Of a DNA stretch of 64,000 nucleotides, positions 1 to 9,720 are shown in pieces; position 1 is the stretch's first letter, and each line of letters starts with the position of its first letter. Origin of the DNA: Rhizobium sp. NXC14 (lineage in GTDB: Bacteria; Pseudomonadota; Alphaproteobacteria; Rhizobiales; Rhizobiaceae); contig NZ_CP021031.1 of assembly GCF_002117485.1 (NCBI RefSeq), positions 62,001 to 126,000 of the forward strand. Direction: 5' to 3'. Under the pieces are notes generated by a model that was given only the letters and a program-made list of their open reading frames with translations, made no database searches and was not told the DNA's origin. The position numbers and the translations under genes are program-made.

Positions 1-495
1 CTGACTGAATCTGGCGTTAGCCAGACGCCGGAGTGGCGCAGGGGTTTCAAGGAGCTTGCTCGCCGGGGTCTCAGCTTCGACCTCCAGCTCTACTACTGGC
101 AGATGGAAGAATTTCTCGATCTTGCCCGCGCCTTTCCTGACGTGCAGATCATCTTGAACCACACGGGCATGCAGGTTGACGGCCCGAGCCATTTCGAGGG
201 GTGGCGAAGTGGGATGCGCATGCTTGCGCAGGCGCCCAATGTGGCCTGCAAAATCTCAGGCCTCGGAATGGGCGACTGGACCTGGACCGTCGATAGTATC
301 CGGCCCTATGTGGAGGAGGCGATTGCAGCATTCGGCATCGAGAGGTGCATGTTCGCTTCGAACTTTCCGGTCGATAAGCTGTTCGGCAGCTACGACAAGA
401 TCATGGACGGTTTCAAGTCCATCACCGCCAGCTATTCTCCAAACGAGCGCCTCGCACTGTTTCACGACAACGCCGCACGTTTTTATCGACTATAA
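1..495 (+). CDS. Amidohydrolase family protein, C-terminal part (5' end outside window)
   Basis: The frame is open from the first base of the window and ends in TAA at 493-495, so about 164 C-terminal residues are visible. The segment has the look of the amidohydrolase-2 (TIM-barrel metal hydrolase) family: a strand ending ILNHTG, which supplies a metal-site histidine, and near the end ASNFPVDK, where this family carries its catalytic aspartate. Members include lactonases such as L-fuconolactonase and 2-pyrone-4,6-dicarboxylate lactonase; the substrate cannot be read from this half. The protein should be cytoplasmic. The next gene is a truncated RHS gene, so the two are probably neighbours only through rearrangement. 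Confidence 0.75.
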   Translation: MTESGVSQTPEWRRGFKELARRGLSFDLQLYYWQMEEFLDLARAFPDVQIILNHTGMQVDGPSHFEGWRSGMRMLAQAPNVACKISGLGMGDWTWTVDSIRPYVEEAIAAFGIERCMFASNFPVDKLFGSYDKIMDGFKSITASYSPNERLALFHDNAARFYRL

Positions 496-593
496 CGGTG
501 TCCCCGGGGCCGGCGTACATGTCGGCAACTGGCTGCAGCAGGTAGCGGCTTGACCCAAGCCGCTGCGGCAAGGCCAGCGGCCGGCTTGTTGCT

Positions 594-3500
594 ATGAGGT
601 TCACTGTTTGGGCAGATCGCATAGGCGGCGCAGTCAATTTCATCAGTGCTATCGATAAGACGTATGGTAAGACTCTGTCCTTGATGGCCCTCGACTCGGA
701 TGGCGACGGTATGGACAGCGTGGTCAGCGCAAAGGGCTTTCCGGCAGACCTTCGTGGCAACGGCCGTGGCCGATCATTCATCGAGCGTCTATACCACCTT
801 CCGTGGCTCCGGTCTGTCCGGCGATTTCAACGGCGACGGTTTGCCCGACTTCGTGTCGTCGGAGACAGCAACGATCATTTCGAATGCCGGGTCGGGGAAT
901 CCGAACCTGATGCGCTCCGTCAGCCTTGAGACAGGCGCGACGGTTATGGTCGACTATACGCCATCTACCCGCTATTCGAACAGCTATCTGCCGTTCGTCA
1001 TGCATCCGGTGACGAGGGTGACGATCAATGACGGACGCGGAAACTCTGCCGCCACCAGCTATTCTTATTCGGGGGGCCTCTACAATCCGGCCGCCCGGAA
1101 GTTGCTTGGTTATCGCACCGTCACCACGACCAAACCAATCCTGTCTGGAGATACCGCTGCTCCGATCGTTGTGACGACGTACCGTCAGGATCTCGCCAGT
1201 TACGGGTTGCCTGACACCACGGTTTTGCGCAACAGCGCGAACACGGCATCCAAGACAGTCACCGAAACCTACGACGCCAGTATCGCCTCAAAGCCTTACA
1301 AGGCCAGAAACATCGCGACGGTGACGAAGCTGACGGAAGGGGGCACGACGGCATACCTGCGGACGGAGCGCAGCTTCGACGCCTATGGCAATGTGACCGA
1401 GGTCAAGGATCGCGGCCGCACGGTGGATGCCGCCGGCACCGAGAATGTCAACACCTTGGGCGATGAGAAGACGACGACGTTCACCTTCGCGCCGAACACC
1501 TCCGCCTACATCGTGGCGCTGCCGACCTCGAAGACGGTCCGCTTCGGCGTCGATGCGGCGTCACCGGTCGGCAGCAAGGAGGAATATCTCTATGACGATG
1601 CAACGGCGGTTGCGACGCCGCCGGTCAAGGGCAATCTGACGCAGAAGCTCGCCTATATGAGCGTCGGCAGCACACCGCGGGTGTCGCCGACCAGCTATGC
1701 CTATGATGCCTATGGCAACCGGGTCTCCGAGACCGATGCGCTCGGCAACCGCAGTGAATGGGACTACGACACCAGCTACCATCTCTATCCGGTGGCGGAG
1801 CGCAGCCCGCGCTACTTCGCCAACGGCAGCTTGGCCGGAGACAGCCGTTTCGTCAGCTCGACGACCTACGATCTGGTCTGCGGCCTGCCGGCGACGAAGA
1901 CCGACTGGAACGGCATCGTCGAGACCTACACCTATGACGCCTATTGCCGGCCCTATGGTTATGTGAATGCCGGATCGGGCAATTACCTCAACACCCGTTA
2001 TGAGAACGAGGGCAGCCCGACGACGCAGGCGGTGGTGATCTTGTCGCCGCGGACCAACGGCACCGGCGAGGTGTTCAGCCGCACCTATTATGACGGGCTC
2101 GGCCGGCCCTGGCGGGTCGAGACACCAGGAGCCTCGGCCACCGGCCCTACTCGGATCACCGACACGGTCTATGATGCCCGTGGAAACGTGAGGCAGACTT
2201 CGCTTGTGCGGTTCAACGCCGCCACCGAGACGCCGCAATGGACGGTCAACAGCTATGACTGGCAGGACCGGGTGATCAAGACGGTCAATCCCGACAGCAG
2301 CCAGAGGCTCTATCAATATGCGGCGCAGTCGGCACTTGTGACCGACGTCACCAGGCTGCCGGTGTCGCTGACGGTGATGACCGACGAGGAGAACCATCCG
2401 CACCGCAGCTATGCTGACGCCGACGGCAATGTCATTGCCCTGCAGTCGCAGCTCGGCACGGCATGGGTGACGGAGAACCGCAGCTACGACCCGCTCGGCC
2501 GTCTGCTGGGGGTGCGCGATCCCAAGGGGGCGCAGTGGACCTACAGCTACGACCTGCTCGGCAACCGGCTGACGGCAAGCGATCCGGATCTCGGCAACTG
2601 GTCCTATAAGTATGACGATGCCAGCCGGCTGATCCGCCAGATGGATGCCCGCGGCGCGGTGACGGCGATGGCCTACGACCAGATGGGCCGGGTGCTTCGC
2701 AAAGAGGTGACGGAACCGGGCGCGACGGTGCCGACGCTGCTGGCTGAGAACAGCTATGACGAGCCCGCCGCCAGCGGTTCGTTGCACAATGCCGGCATGC
2801 TGACAAAGGCCGAGAATGCCAATGCGACGGTCACCTATACCCGCTTCTATAACGGTGCCGGCGACAAGAGCATCACCAGCACGACGATCGACGGGGTGAC
2901 GAACACCACCACGGTCGAGCATGGACCGAGCGGCAAGACGACGGCGATGAGCTATTCGCCGACGACCGTCGCTGTCGGCGAGACGACCACGCCCTGGCTC
3001 TATAACGAGGCCGACCTGCTATCGGGCATTCCCGGACTGATCGATTCTACAAGCTATGAGGCCGACGGTCAGACGACGACGATCACCTATACCAACGGCG
3101 TGACGACGAGCTTCAGCTATTCGCCGACGCGGCGCTGGCTGGACCGGGTGACGACGGCGAAGGGGACGACGGTGCTGATGGACAATCAGTACAGCCGCGA
3201 CAAACTCGGCCGCATCAAGACGATCACCGGGCTGACAGCCAACGACAACTGGACCTACGGCTATGACGATCTCTCTCGTCTGACCGGCGCCGACAACGGC
3301 GGCGACAATAGCCTCGACGAGACCTACAGCTACGACACCAATCACAACCTTCTCTCGCGCAGCCGGATCGGCGCCTATGTCTATCCGGCGGCAACGGCGA
3401 TCCGTCCGCATGCGGCAACGCAGATCGGCGCCAAGGCGATCGACTATGACGCCAACGGCAACATGGTCTCGGATGGAACCCGGACGCTTGCCTGGGATGG

Positions 3501-4720
3501 CGCCAACCGGCTGTCGACGGTGACCCAGAACGGCGCCACGGTGACGCTGTCTTACGGACCGGACGGAGCCCGGGTGAAGAAGAGCTGGGCCTCGGCACCA
3601 TTCTCTATCCCGACGCCAATGTCGAGATCGACCGGACGACGCCGGGCACCGATATCTACACCCTCTATCCGCATCCCGACGCCAAGATCGTCATCACGGC
3701 AGGCAGCACGACACAGGAGAAGTTCTTCCTGCACCGCGATCATCTGGCCTCGGTGCGGCAGGTAACCAACGAAAGCAGCACCCAAGTCGAGCAGACCGGC
3801 TATGCCGCCTATGGCGAAGCCACCAACAGCAGCTTCCAGACCAAGAAGAGCTATATCGGCGAACGCTTCGATGTCGAGACCGGGCTGATGTATCTCAATG
3901 CCAGATACTACGATCCGGCTTTCGGACGGTTCATCTCGCCCGATGATTGGGACCCAACCAAGGAGGGGGTCGGCACAAACCGTTACAGCTACTCCGAAAA
4001 CGATCCGGTCAATAAAAGTGATCCGAATGGGCATTCAATTAAGTGGGGGCAACGCAGTACCGATATCGGCAGCGAGCGTTCATCTCGTACGGGCGCCATA
4101 ACATCTTCCCAAAACGCCAGCCTAGTGAGCGGAGGAAACATACAAGGAGCTCATTTGGCGGGGGCCATGCCTCATGACCAAGATGGCGACGGAGTAGATG
4201 ATGACGATCCTGGCGAAATGAAGTTCGCGCCTCTGCACATTGGAGGCGCGCCTTCCTATGATGAGTTTGAGCGTTTTCGCCCAATACAGCCGGGAGTGGA
4301 TTTCTCCGGCCCTATGCCTTCCGCCAAGGCATCGGTAGCGTCGGGGGAGTTACCGCCCCCACTTGGAAGGGCTCGGGCCCGATCCCGGGAACATTTGGCG
4401 TGAATGCAGGAACAAGCTCTACGAAGGCACTCGAAAATTTTTCGCCGAAGCGTGGAAGCGTCGAATATATCTTCGATCCCAACACCTCCACTTTGATTGT
4501 CGGAAACGGAAGATGGACGCATTCACCACTCGCGGCATCAATAAAGGCTGACACCGGTAGCGTAGTTGGCGGGATGTTTAGCCGTGGATCGAATGGAGCG
4601 ATGTCGACAAACGAAGCGAGCGGCCATTTCTGGAGAAATTGGACGCCTGAAGTCCGACAGCAATTTAACCAAATGATGCGTTCCCGAGGGTTCGACCATC
4701 TCCATCACGAGGGCATGTAA
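594..4720 (+). pseudogene. RHS-repeat polymorphic toxin gene, 5'-truncated and frameshifted
   Basis: A large RHS/YD-repeat protein spread over three frames. The 594 frame carries an FG-GAP-like motif (DSDGDGMDS). The frame then changes near 750-770 to the long central frame with a second motif (DFNGDGLPD) and many YD repeats such as YDAYGNR and YDLLGNR. Near 3590 it changes again, to the frame holding the RHS core end ([29 protein letters not shown]). Near 4310 it changes to the C-terminal toxin frame. The last two shifts look like loss of one C from short C runs (TGGGCC before TCGG, GGCCC before TATG). The N-terminal secretion part is missing. RHS proteins encapsulate and deliver a variable C-terminal toxin to neighbouring cells. 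As read the gene cannot give one product. Recent mutation or sequencing error is possible, because each single-base correction restores a good frame. Confidence 0.85.
4313..4720 (+). other. Variable C-terminal toxin domain of the RHS protein
   Basis: Downstream of the RHS core the sequence becomes lineage-specific, as in polymorphic toxins. The frame ending at 4720 encodes about 135 residues with a conserved-looking core: a GNGRWTHSPL segment, VVGGMFSRG, SGHFWRNWTPEVRQQF and a terminal FDHLHHEGM. From memory this resembles toxin domains annotated as polymorphic toxin type 43, but I could not check it. The histidines and acidic residues near the end are candidate active-site residues. Its TAA stop overlaps the ATG of the next gene by one base (TAATG), the usual arrangement for a toxin and its immunity gene. 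Confidence 0.55.
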
Positions 4721-5142
4721 TGCATCAACCTGTGACAGAATTGCAAATTGATGTGGGGCTGAGCATCACCGTCACCGATGCTGGCGATTGGATAGTTAAA
4801 GCAGATGGTAGAGATTTCCAGCTAAAAGAAATCTCTGATTTCTATCGAGCTTGGTTGTTGCTGGAGCGGCCCTTCCCCGATGTAAAGGCTGCCTTCGATC
4901 AAATAGCTTCCAATGCAAAAAAAACAATACCCTTTCCGTTCGCCAAGCTTATTGCGTCAGCGTTGAAAGCAAAATCAGGTGAATGGACCGATCGCGCAAT
5001 GCTTTGGGTCTCGTTCCTGACTGAGGCAGAGAAAGCTTCGTTGAAAGACCTCTTTATTGAAGCGAGAGACTCAAAGTGGGCGAGCCAAAAAAGCCGACAG
5101 CTAGCCCGACAGCACTTGACCAGAATTGAACGGAGCCGGTGA
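4720..5142 (+). CDS. Probable immunity protein for the RHS toxin
   Basis: A 140-residue protein whose start codon overlaps the toxin stop (TAATG), implying translational coupling. It has no signal peptide or membrane segment, so it should be cytoplasmic, where an immunity protein must act. The middle holds a KADGRDFQLKEISDFYRAW segment and the C-terminus is helical and basic. I do not recognise the family; the function rests on position and size. Local base composition is lower in GC than the RHS core, typical of exchanged toxin/immunity cassettes. A rhizobial phage-tail-like fragment follows. Confidence 0.6.
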   Translation: MHQPVTELQIDVGLSITVTDAGDWIVKADGRDFQLKEISDFYRAWLLLERPFPDVKAAFDQIASNAKKTIPFPFAKLIASALKAKSGEWTDRAMLWVSFLTEAEKASLKDLFIEARDSKWASQKSRQLARQHLTRIERSR

Positions 5143-5283
5143 TCTCATTTTCAAGACATGGACGTAATGTCCGGACACATTTTCGTTGTCACTAACCTGA
5201 GAACGTGAAGATTTAGCCAGCCTTGCGGAGATGAAACGTCTCCTACGTGCGCTACTGCGTGACCAACATTCGAGAGGCATGCC

Positions 5284-5804
5284 ATGATCTACACCTCCCG
5301 TACTGCGCTGTTTGCCGATCTCGCCCATGACGCCAACAGTTCGGCATGGGTGATGGGTGATGCAACGGCAGCATTCAACGGCGTCTGTAAAATCCGGTGC
5401 GTCTGGCTCAGGCTCGTGGAGCCGTGTCGACAATGCTGCCGGCACGGCCCGGGAAAGCAAGACTTTCCCTCAAGTCAACGATCTCCTGGAAAAGGCGACC
5501 TGGGCATTCGACAACAACACGCTTTACAAGAACCGCTCGAACAAAGACCGCTGGCTTGACAGCTATCGCCTGGCCGAAGAGCTGCAGTTCACCGGCGGCG
5601 GGGCGACGATGACGGATGCCGCAGTCTTGCAGGGGCTGTACAACCGAGCGAAGGTTGCCGGCCGCGGCGAGCTCATTCTTCCGCGCGGCGACATCGCTCT
5701 CGAGGCGGCTGTTTCAATTTATGAGAATGGCACAAATCCAATCCGCATCATCGGCCAAGGTCCAAACCAAACGCGTTTTGTGAACACCTCGGCTTCACAG
5801 CATT
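5284..5804 (+). pseudogene. Phage tail-fibre or beta-helix protein remnant
   Basis: Starts with MIYTSRTALFADLAHDANSS and continues through NGVC, then must change frame near 5390 to continue as KSGASGSGSWSRV and on to a segment typical of right-handed beta-helix proteins (GELILPRGDIALEAAVS, IRIIGQGPNQTRFVN). The N-terminal part matches my recollection of tail-fibre-like proteins in rhizobial prophages. The reading frame runs into the left end of an IS3 element at about 5805, so the gene is both frameshifted and truncated. It can bind sugars at most in its intact relatives; this copy is unlikely to be functional. Confidence 0.6.
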
Positions 5805-6123
5805 TGACCTGCCACTGCGAATTTCCTCCAGAATGGGTCCGGCCCATTAAAGGACGGACGCATGAAGAAGCAGCGATTTACGGAAGAGCAGATTATTGCG
5901 GTGTTGAAGGAGCAGGAGGCTGGCGCGAAGGCGGCCGACCTTTGCCGCAGGCATGGAATTTCAGAAGCAACGTTTTACAACTGGAAAGCCAAATACGGCG
6001 GCATGGAGGTCTCTGAGGCGAAGCGGCTGAAGGCGCTTGAGGACGAGAACGCCAGGCTGAAGAAGCTGCTCGCCGAACAGATGCTTGATGCGGCCGCACT
6101 CCGCGAGCTTCTCCAAAAAAATG

Positions 6124-7479
6124 TATGGTCCGTCTCGTCCGTGCAAGGGTACGCGACATCGTAAATGACGATTTCAGTTGCATAAATGTATCCGGCCTCT
6201 CGCGAGTGGGCTGCGGTTGCAGCCAGGCCATGATGAGATCCGCACACGCCGTTCCCAATAAATGGTTCGGGCACGAAGCCCGCTTTTTTGCGCAGGGCTC
6301 ACGGCATGTTGATCCACTGTTTCGTCATCACTATTCCCGAGCCTTGCAATCAAGCTTGGATCGTCAGGTGAAGGCAGGGTCTCTGCGTTCGTAGAGCGCT
6401 CCAGGCTTTGTCAGAACGACCCAAACAATTCGGGCCATCTTAGCTGCGAGTGCGACGACGGCTTTGTTCGGGTGCATCCGAGCCTGACGGCCGTCCAGCC
6501 AGTTCCCCAATCGGTCTCGTGTTCGGTCGAGATGCCGAAAGCATGACCTTGCGCCATGTACGAGGAGTTTGCGCACGTACCGGTTTCCTCGCTTGCTGAT
6601 GCCGAGTAGCTTTTGCTTGCCGCCGGTCGAATATTCGCGCGGCACAAAGCCCAGCCATGCCGCGAGATCGCGCGCTTTTTGGAACTGCCGACCGTTACCA
6701 ATAGCGGCGAGGAGCGCAGTCGCACCCAAGGCTCCGACCCCGGGGATCGTCATGAGCCGTCGAGCCGCATCCTCCCGACTGGCGATCGCCTCAATCTCAC
6801 GTGTGACGTCACCAATGCGCTTCTCCAATAGACGCAGATCGGTGAACAGCTCTGCGAGTAGCTTACGCATTGCCGAGGAAAGGCCATTTGACTGGTCCTC
6901 GAGGACCAGTGGCAGGTCGAGCTTGAACAGACCAGCGCCCTGGCGTAGGGCGATTCCGTATTCGAGACAGAAGGCTCGCATCTGGTTGATCAGGCGCGTT
7001 CTTGTGCCGATCATCTGGTCCCGCACTCGGTGCAACGCCTGAAGATCGGCTTGTTCCTCGCTCTTGATTGCAGCAAATCGCATTGTCGGTCGCGTGGCTG
7101 CTTCAGCGATCGCCTCCGCGTCGATGATATCGCTCTTGTTCGATTTGACATAGGGCTTCACAAATTGTGCCGGGATCAAGCGCACCTTATGTCCGAATGC
7201 TTGTATCTTCCTAGCGATCCACTGAGATCCTGCACACGATTCCATCCCCACAATCGTCGGCGCTGCGCGCTCGAAGAACTGCAGCAGCGTGTCGCGTGGA
7301 AAGCGAACTTTCTGGACTGGCGCGCCATCGTTTCCGAGGCCGACGACATGAAATATGTTCTTGCCAATATCAATTCCCTAGACAGCCGCTGGGCGCGGCA
7401 CATTGCGTCGTGCATTGCAACCTCCTTTGGTTTGACTGCCTCATGATGCTACGGGAGGACGAGGCGGACCATCCCATTA
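6124..7479 (-). mobile_element. IS110 family element inserted in IS3-A (IS110-B)
   Basis: Bounded by inverted repeats of 16 bases with one mismatch: ATGGTCCGTCTCGTCC at 6125-6140 and its complement (with C in place of T at one position) at 7457-7472. Such subterminal repeats are typical of the IS1111 subgroup of IS110. The insertion lies exactly after the slippery A run and ATG at the orfA/orfB junction of IS3-A. No target duplication is seen, as expected for this family. It carries one transposase gene on the minus strand. Confidence 0.8.
6364..7377 (-). pseudogene. IS110 family transposase with disrupted N-terminus
   Basis: The minus-strand frame is open from 7377 to 6364. It starts GIDIGKNIFHVVG, the RuvC-like N-terminal strand with its catalytic aspartate, continues through SDIIDAEAIAEA, and ends with the C-terminal transposase_20 part (MTIPGVGALGATALL, WLGFVPREYSTGGK). 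An in-frame TAG at 7378-7380 sits directly before the GIDIGK segment. The only ATG upstream, MHDAMCRAQ, is one frame away. The first in-frame ATG is at 7251, which would lose the first catalytic aspartate. It is therefore probably inactive unless a frameshift or unusual start is used. Confidence 0.8.
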
Positions 7480-8461
7480 ATGGTAGGGCCCGCCGCCAAG
7501 CGTGAAGCCGTCACGCACCTGAAGACCGTCATGGGGCTTTCGGAACGGCGGGCCTGCCAGATCATATCTGCCGATCGCGAGACGATCCGTTACCGGTCGA
7601 ACCGACCGGTGGAGACCGAGTTGCGAGCAAGGCTGCGCGAGTTGGCTAATGAGCGACGGCGTTTCGGCTACCGTCGACTGTTCGTCCTGCTTCGCCGGGA
7701 GGGAGAGCCGTCCGGCGTCAATCGCATCTATCGGCTGTATCGCGAGGAAGGGCTTTCAGTACGCAAGCGAAAGGCCCGACGCCGTGCTGTCGGCACGCGT
7801 GCTCCGATCCTGGTCGAAGCGAAGGCAAACGCCCGCTGGTCGCTGGATTTCGTCCACGACCAGTTCGCCTGCGGACGGAGGTTTCGCGTGCTCAACATCG
7901 TCGATGATGTGACGCGTGAATGCCTGGCAGCAATTCCAGACACCTCAATCTCCGGCCGCCGTGTCGCACGGGAGCTGACGATGCTGATCGAACGACGCGG
8001 CAAGCCCGGAATGATTGTCTCCGATAACGGCACCGAACTCACCTCGAATGCCATCCTTGCCTGGTCGAAGGATCACAAGGTCGAGTGGCATTACATCGCG
8101 CCGGGAAAGCTCATGCAAAACGGCTATGTCGAGAGCTTCAACGGGCGAATGCGTGACGAACTGCTCAACGAAAGCCTGTTCTTCGGCCTCGATCATGCCC
8201 GAAGCGCCATCGCTGAATGGGCCGAAGATTACAACAATTTCCGGCCGCACTCATCGCTCGGATATCGGACCCCGGCCGACTATGCCGGGTCCATCGCCGC
8301 AACCGGCTCCAACGCTGCGCAAAATGAAAGCTTCGCGTTTCCGCCGGTTGCTCACACCGCGCCACGTGGCGTATTCAAAATGATCTGAACCCTTCAAACT
8401 GGACCAGTTTTGGTTAGAGTTTTCCGGTGCATTTTCCTGGCTGGGAAAGGAACGGAAGACG

Positions 8462-8728
8462 ATGAAGGCATCGCAGTTTTCGGACGCGCAGAAGGCGTTC
8501 ATTCTGAAGCAGGGTGATGAAGGTGTGCCGGTGGCGGAGATTTGCCGAAAGGCGGGCATCAGCCAGGCGACCTATTTCAATTGGAAGAAAAAGTACGCTG
8601 GAATGTTGCCGCCGGAGATGAAGAAGTTGAAGCAGCTCGAGGACGAGAACGCACGGCTGAAGAAGATCGTCGCGGACCTGACACTCGACCGCGAGATGCT
8701 GCAGGACGTCATTCGCCGAAAGCTTTAA
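8462..8728 (+). CDS. IS3 orfA transposase subunit, copy 1
   Basis: An 88-residue IS3 OrfA: N-terminal helix-turn-helix (KASQFSDAQKAFILKQ, ICRKAGISQATYFNWKKK) followed by a heptad-rich coiled coil (LKQLEDENARLKKIVADL) used for dimerisation. It binds the element ends. The start is set by the ATG in GAAGACGATG, eight bases after an AGGAA. It is intact here, while the downstream orfB is not, so the copy probably cannot transpose alone but could make OrfA. Confidence 0.9.
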   Translation: MKASQFSDAQKAFILKQGDEGVPVAEICRKAGISQATYFNWKKKYAGMLPPEMKKLKQLEDENARLKKIVADLTLDREMLQDVIRRKL

Positions 8729-8760
8729 GGCCTGCTCGCAAGCGGGAGGTGGTGAAGGGC

Positions 8761-9565
8761 ATGTGCCGCGATTGGGCGATCTCGATCCGGCAAGCTTGTA
8801 GGGCACTGAACTTCGATCGGTCGACCTACCACTACACCTCTCGCCGTGCCGATCAGGCCAGCCTGGAACGTCGTATTCGTGAGATTTGCGAGACCCGTGT
8901 CCGTTACGGCTATCGTCGTGTTCATGTACTCCTGGAACGCGAGGGTTGGGGCACCAATATCAAACGAACTTATCGGATTTACAGGGACTTAGGCCTTCAA
9001 CTACGCAATAAAACGCCGAAGCGCCGAGTCAAAGCCAAGCTACGGGAGGACCGGCAAAAGGCCGTTGAACCCAACGATGTCTGGGCGATGGACTTCGTTC
9101 ACGACCAACTCGCGACCGGCAAGAAATTACGAGTGCTGACGGTGGTCGACACCTTCTCGCACTATGTGCCGGTGCTTGATCCGCGGCATAGCTATCGGGG
9201 AGAAGATGTCGTGAAAACATTGGAACGGGTATGCCGGCAGATCGGCTATCCGAAGACTATCCGTGTCGACCAGGGGACGGAGTTCGGTATCGCGTGATCT
9301 CGACCTCTGGGCCTATGCCAAAGGCGTGACATTGGACTTCTCACGTCCTGGCAAGCCGACTGACAACGCCTTCATCGAGGCGTTTAACGGCCGCTTCCGG
9401 GCGGAATGCCTGAACCAACACTGGTTCCTGACCCTTGCGGATGCCCGCGAAAAGATGGAGGATTGGCGTAGAGACTACAATGAGGTTCGGCCGCATGGCG
9501 CGATCGGTAACAAGGTGCCGATCTCGCTGATGAATTCCGGAGGCGCAACCAGCCCGCCTCCCTGA
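8761..9565 (+). pseudogene. IS3 orfB transposase, copy 1, frameshifted
   Basis: Carries the usual HTH_21 and rve core: WAMDFVHDQL, then RVDQGTEF, then the second half in another frame with FIEAFNGRFRAECLN. The copy at 27757 reads TTCGTGTCACGCGA where this one reads TTCGGTATCGCGTGA. The extra base at about 9287 creates a TGA and splits the DDE domain between its second aspartate and its glutamate. The product would be inactive. Confidence 0.88.
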
Positions 9566-9661
9566 GTGAAGCCGGAAAACTCCAGCCTCCGCTGGTCCAG
9601 AATCCTGGGGCGGTTCAAAAACCGCCGGGGCTCTAATCGCCACTGGGTGAAAGTTCAGTGG

Positions 9662-9720
9662 CATGTATGGACGGCCTTCGCGTGGCAAGGGGCATGTATG
9701 GACGGCCTCCGCGTGGCAAG
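9662..9720 (+). repeat. Tandem repeat of about 30 bases at the left end of IS110-C
   Basis: The block GCATGTATGGACGGCC followed by TTCGCGTGGCAAGG occurs twice back to back, with a single T/C difference, and a third degenerate start (GCATGTATACGGCC) follows at about 9759. The core ATGGACGGCCTCCGC also occurs, inverted, at the other end of the element near 11026-11043. So the repeat is a doubled IS110 terminus rather than unrelated sequence. Confidence 0.7.

Larger units (their letters stand above)
8380..9617 (+). mobile_element. IS3 family element, copy 1 (nested in IS3-A)
   Basis: A 1238-base element nearly identical to the copy at 27376-28612. Both start ATGATCTGAACCC and end GGGGCGGTTCA. 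The target duplication is AAA (8377-8379 and 9618-9620). Deleting the element with one AAA restores the last codons of the IS3-A orfB. The ends share TGAACC and a CTGGACCAG block as imperfect inverted repeats. This copy has one extra base in orfB relative to copy 2. Confidence 0.88.
5862..9650 (+). pseudogene. Transposase orfA/orfB of IS3-A, interrupted
   Basis: orfA (5862 to about 6123) begins MKKQRFTEEQIIAVLKEQE and carries the helix-turn-helix and leucine-zipper-like part ending AALRELLQ. It runs into an A-rich slippery stretch, where the IS3 frameshift to orfB would occur, and is cut there by an IS110. orfB resumes at 7480 with the DDE core: [17 protein letters not shown] and [10 protein letters not shown] give the two D and E. 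It is interrupted again after FK at 8379. Its final codons lie beyond the second insertion at 9621-9650 and end TAGALIATG. Joining the pieces gives a full transposase, so the gene was intact before the insertions. Confidence 0.85.

Noticed and set aside
1561..2922. Open minus-strand frame of 453 codons inside the RHS gene
   Set aside because: It is the mirror of the repetitive, GC-rich RHS coding strand, has no family motif, and the plus strand clearly encodes YD repeats.
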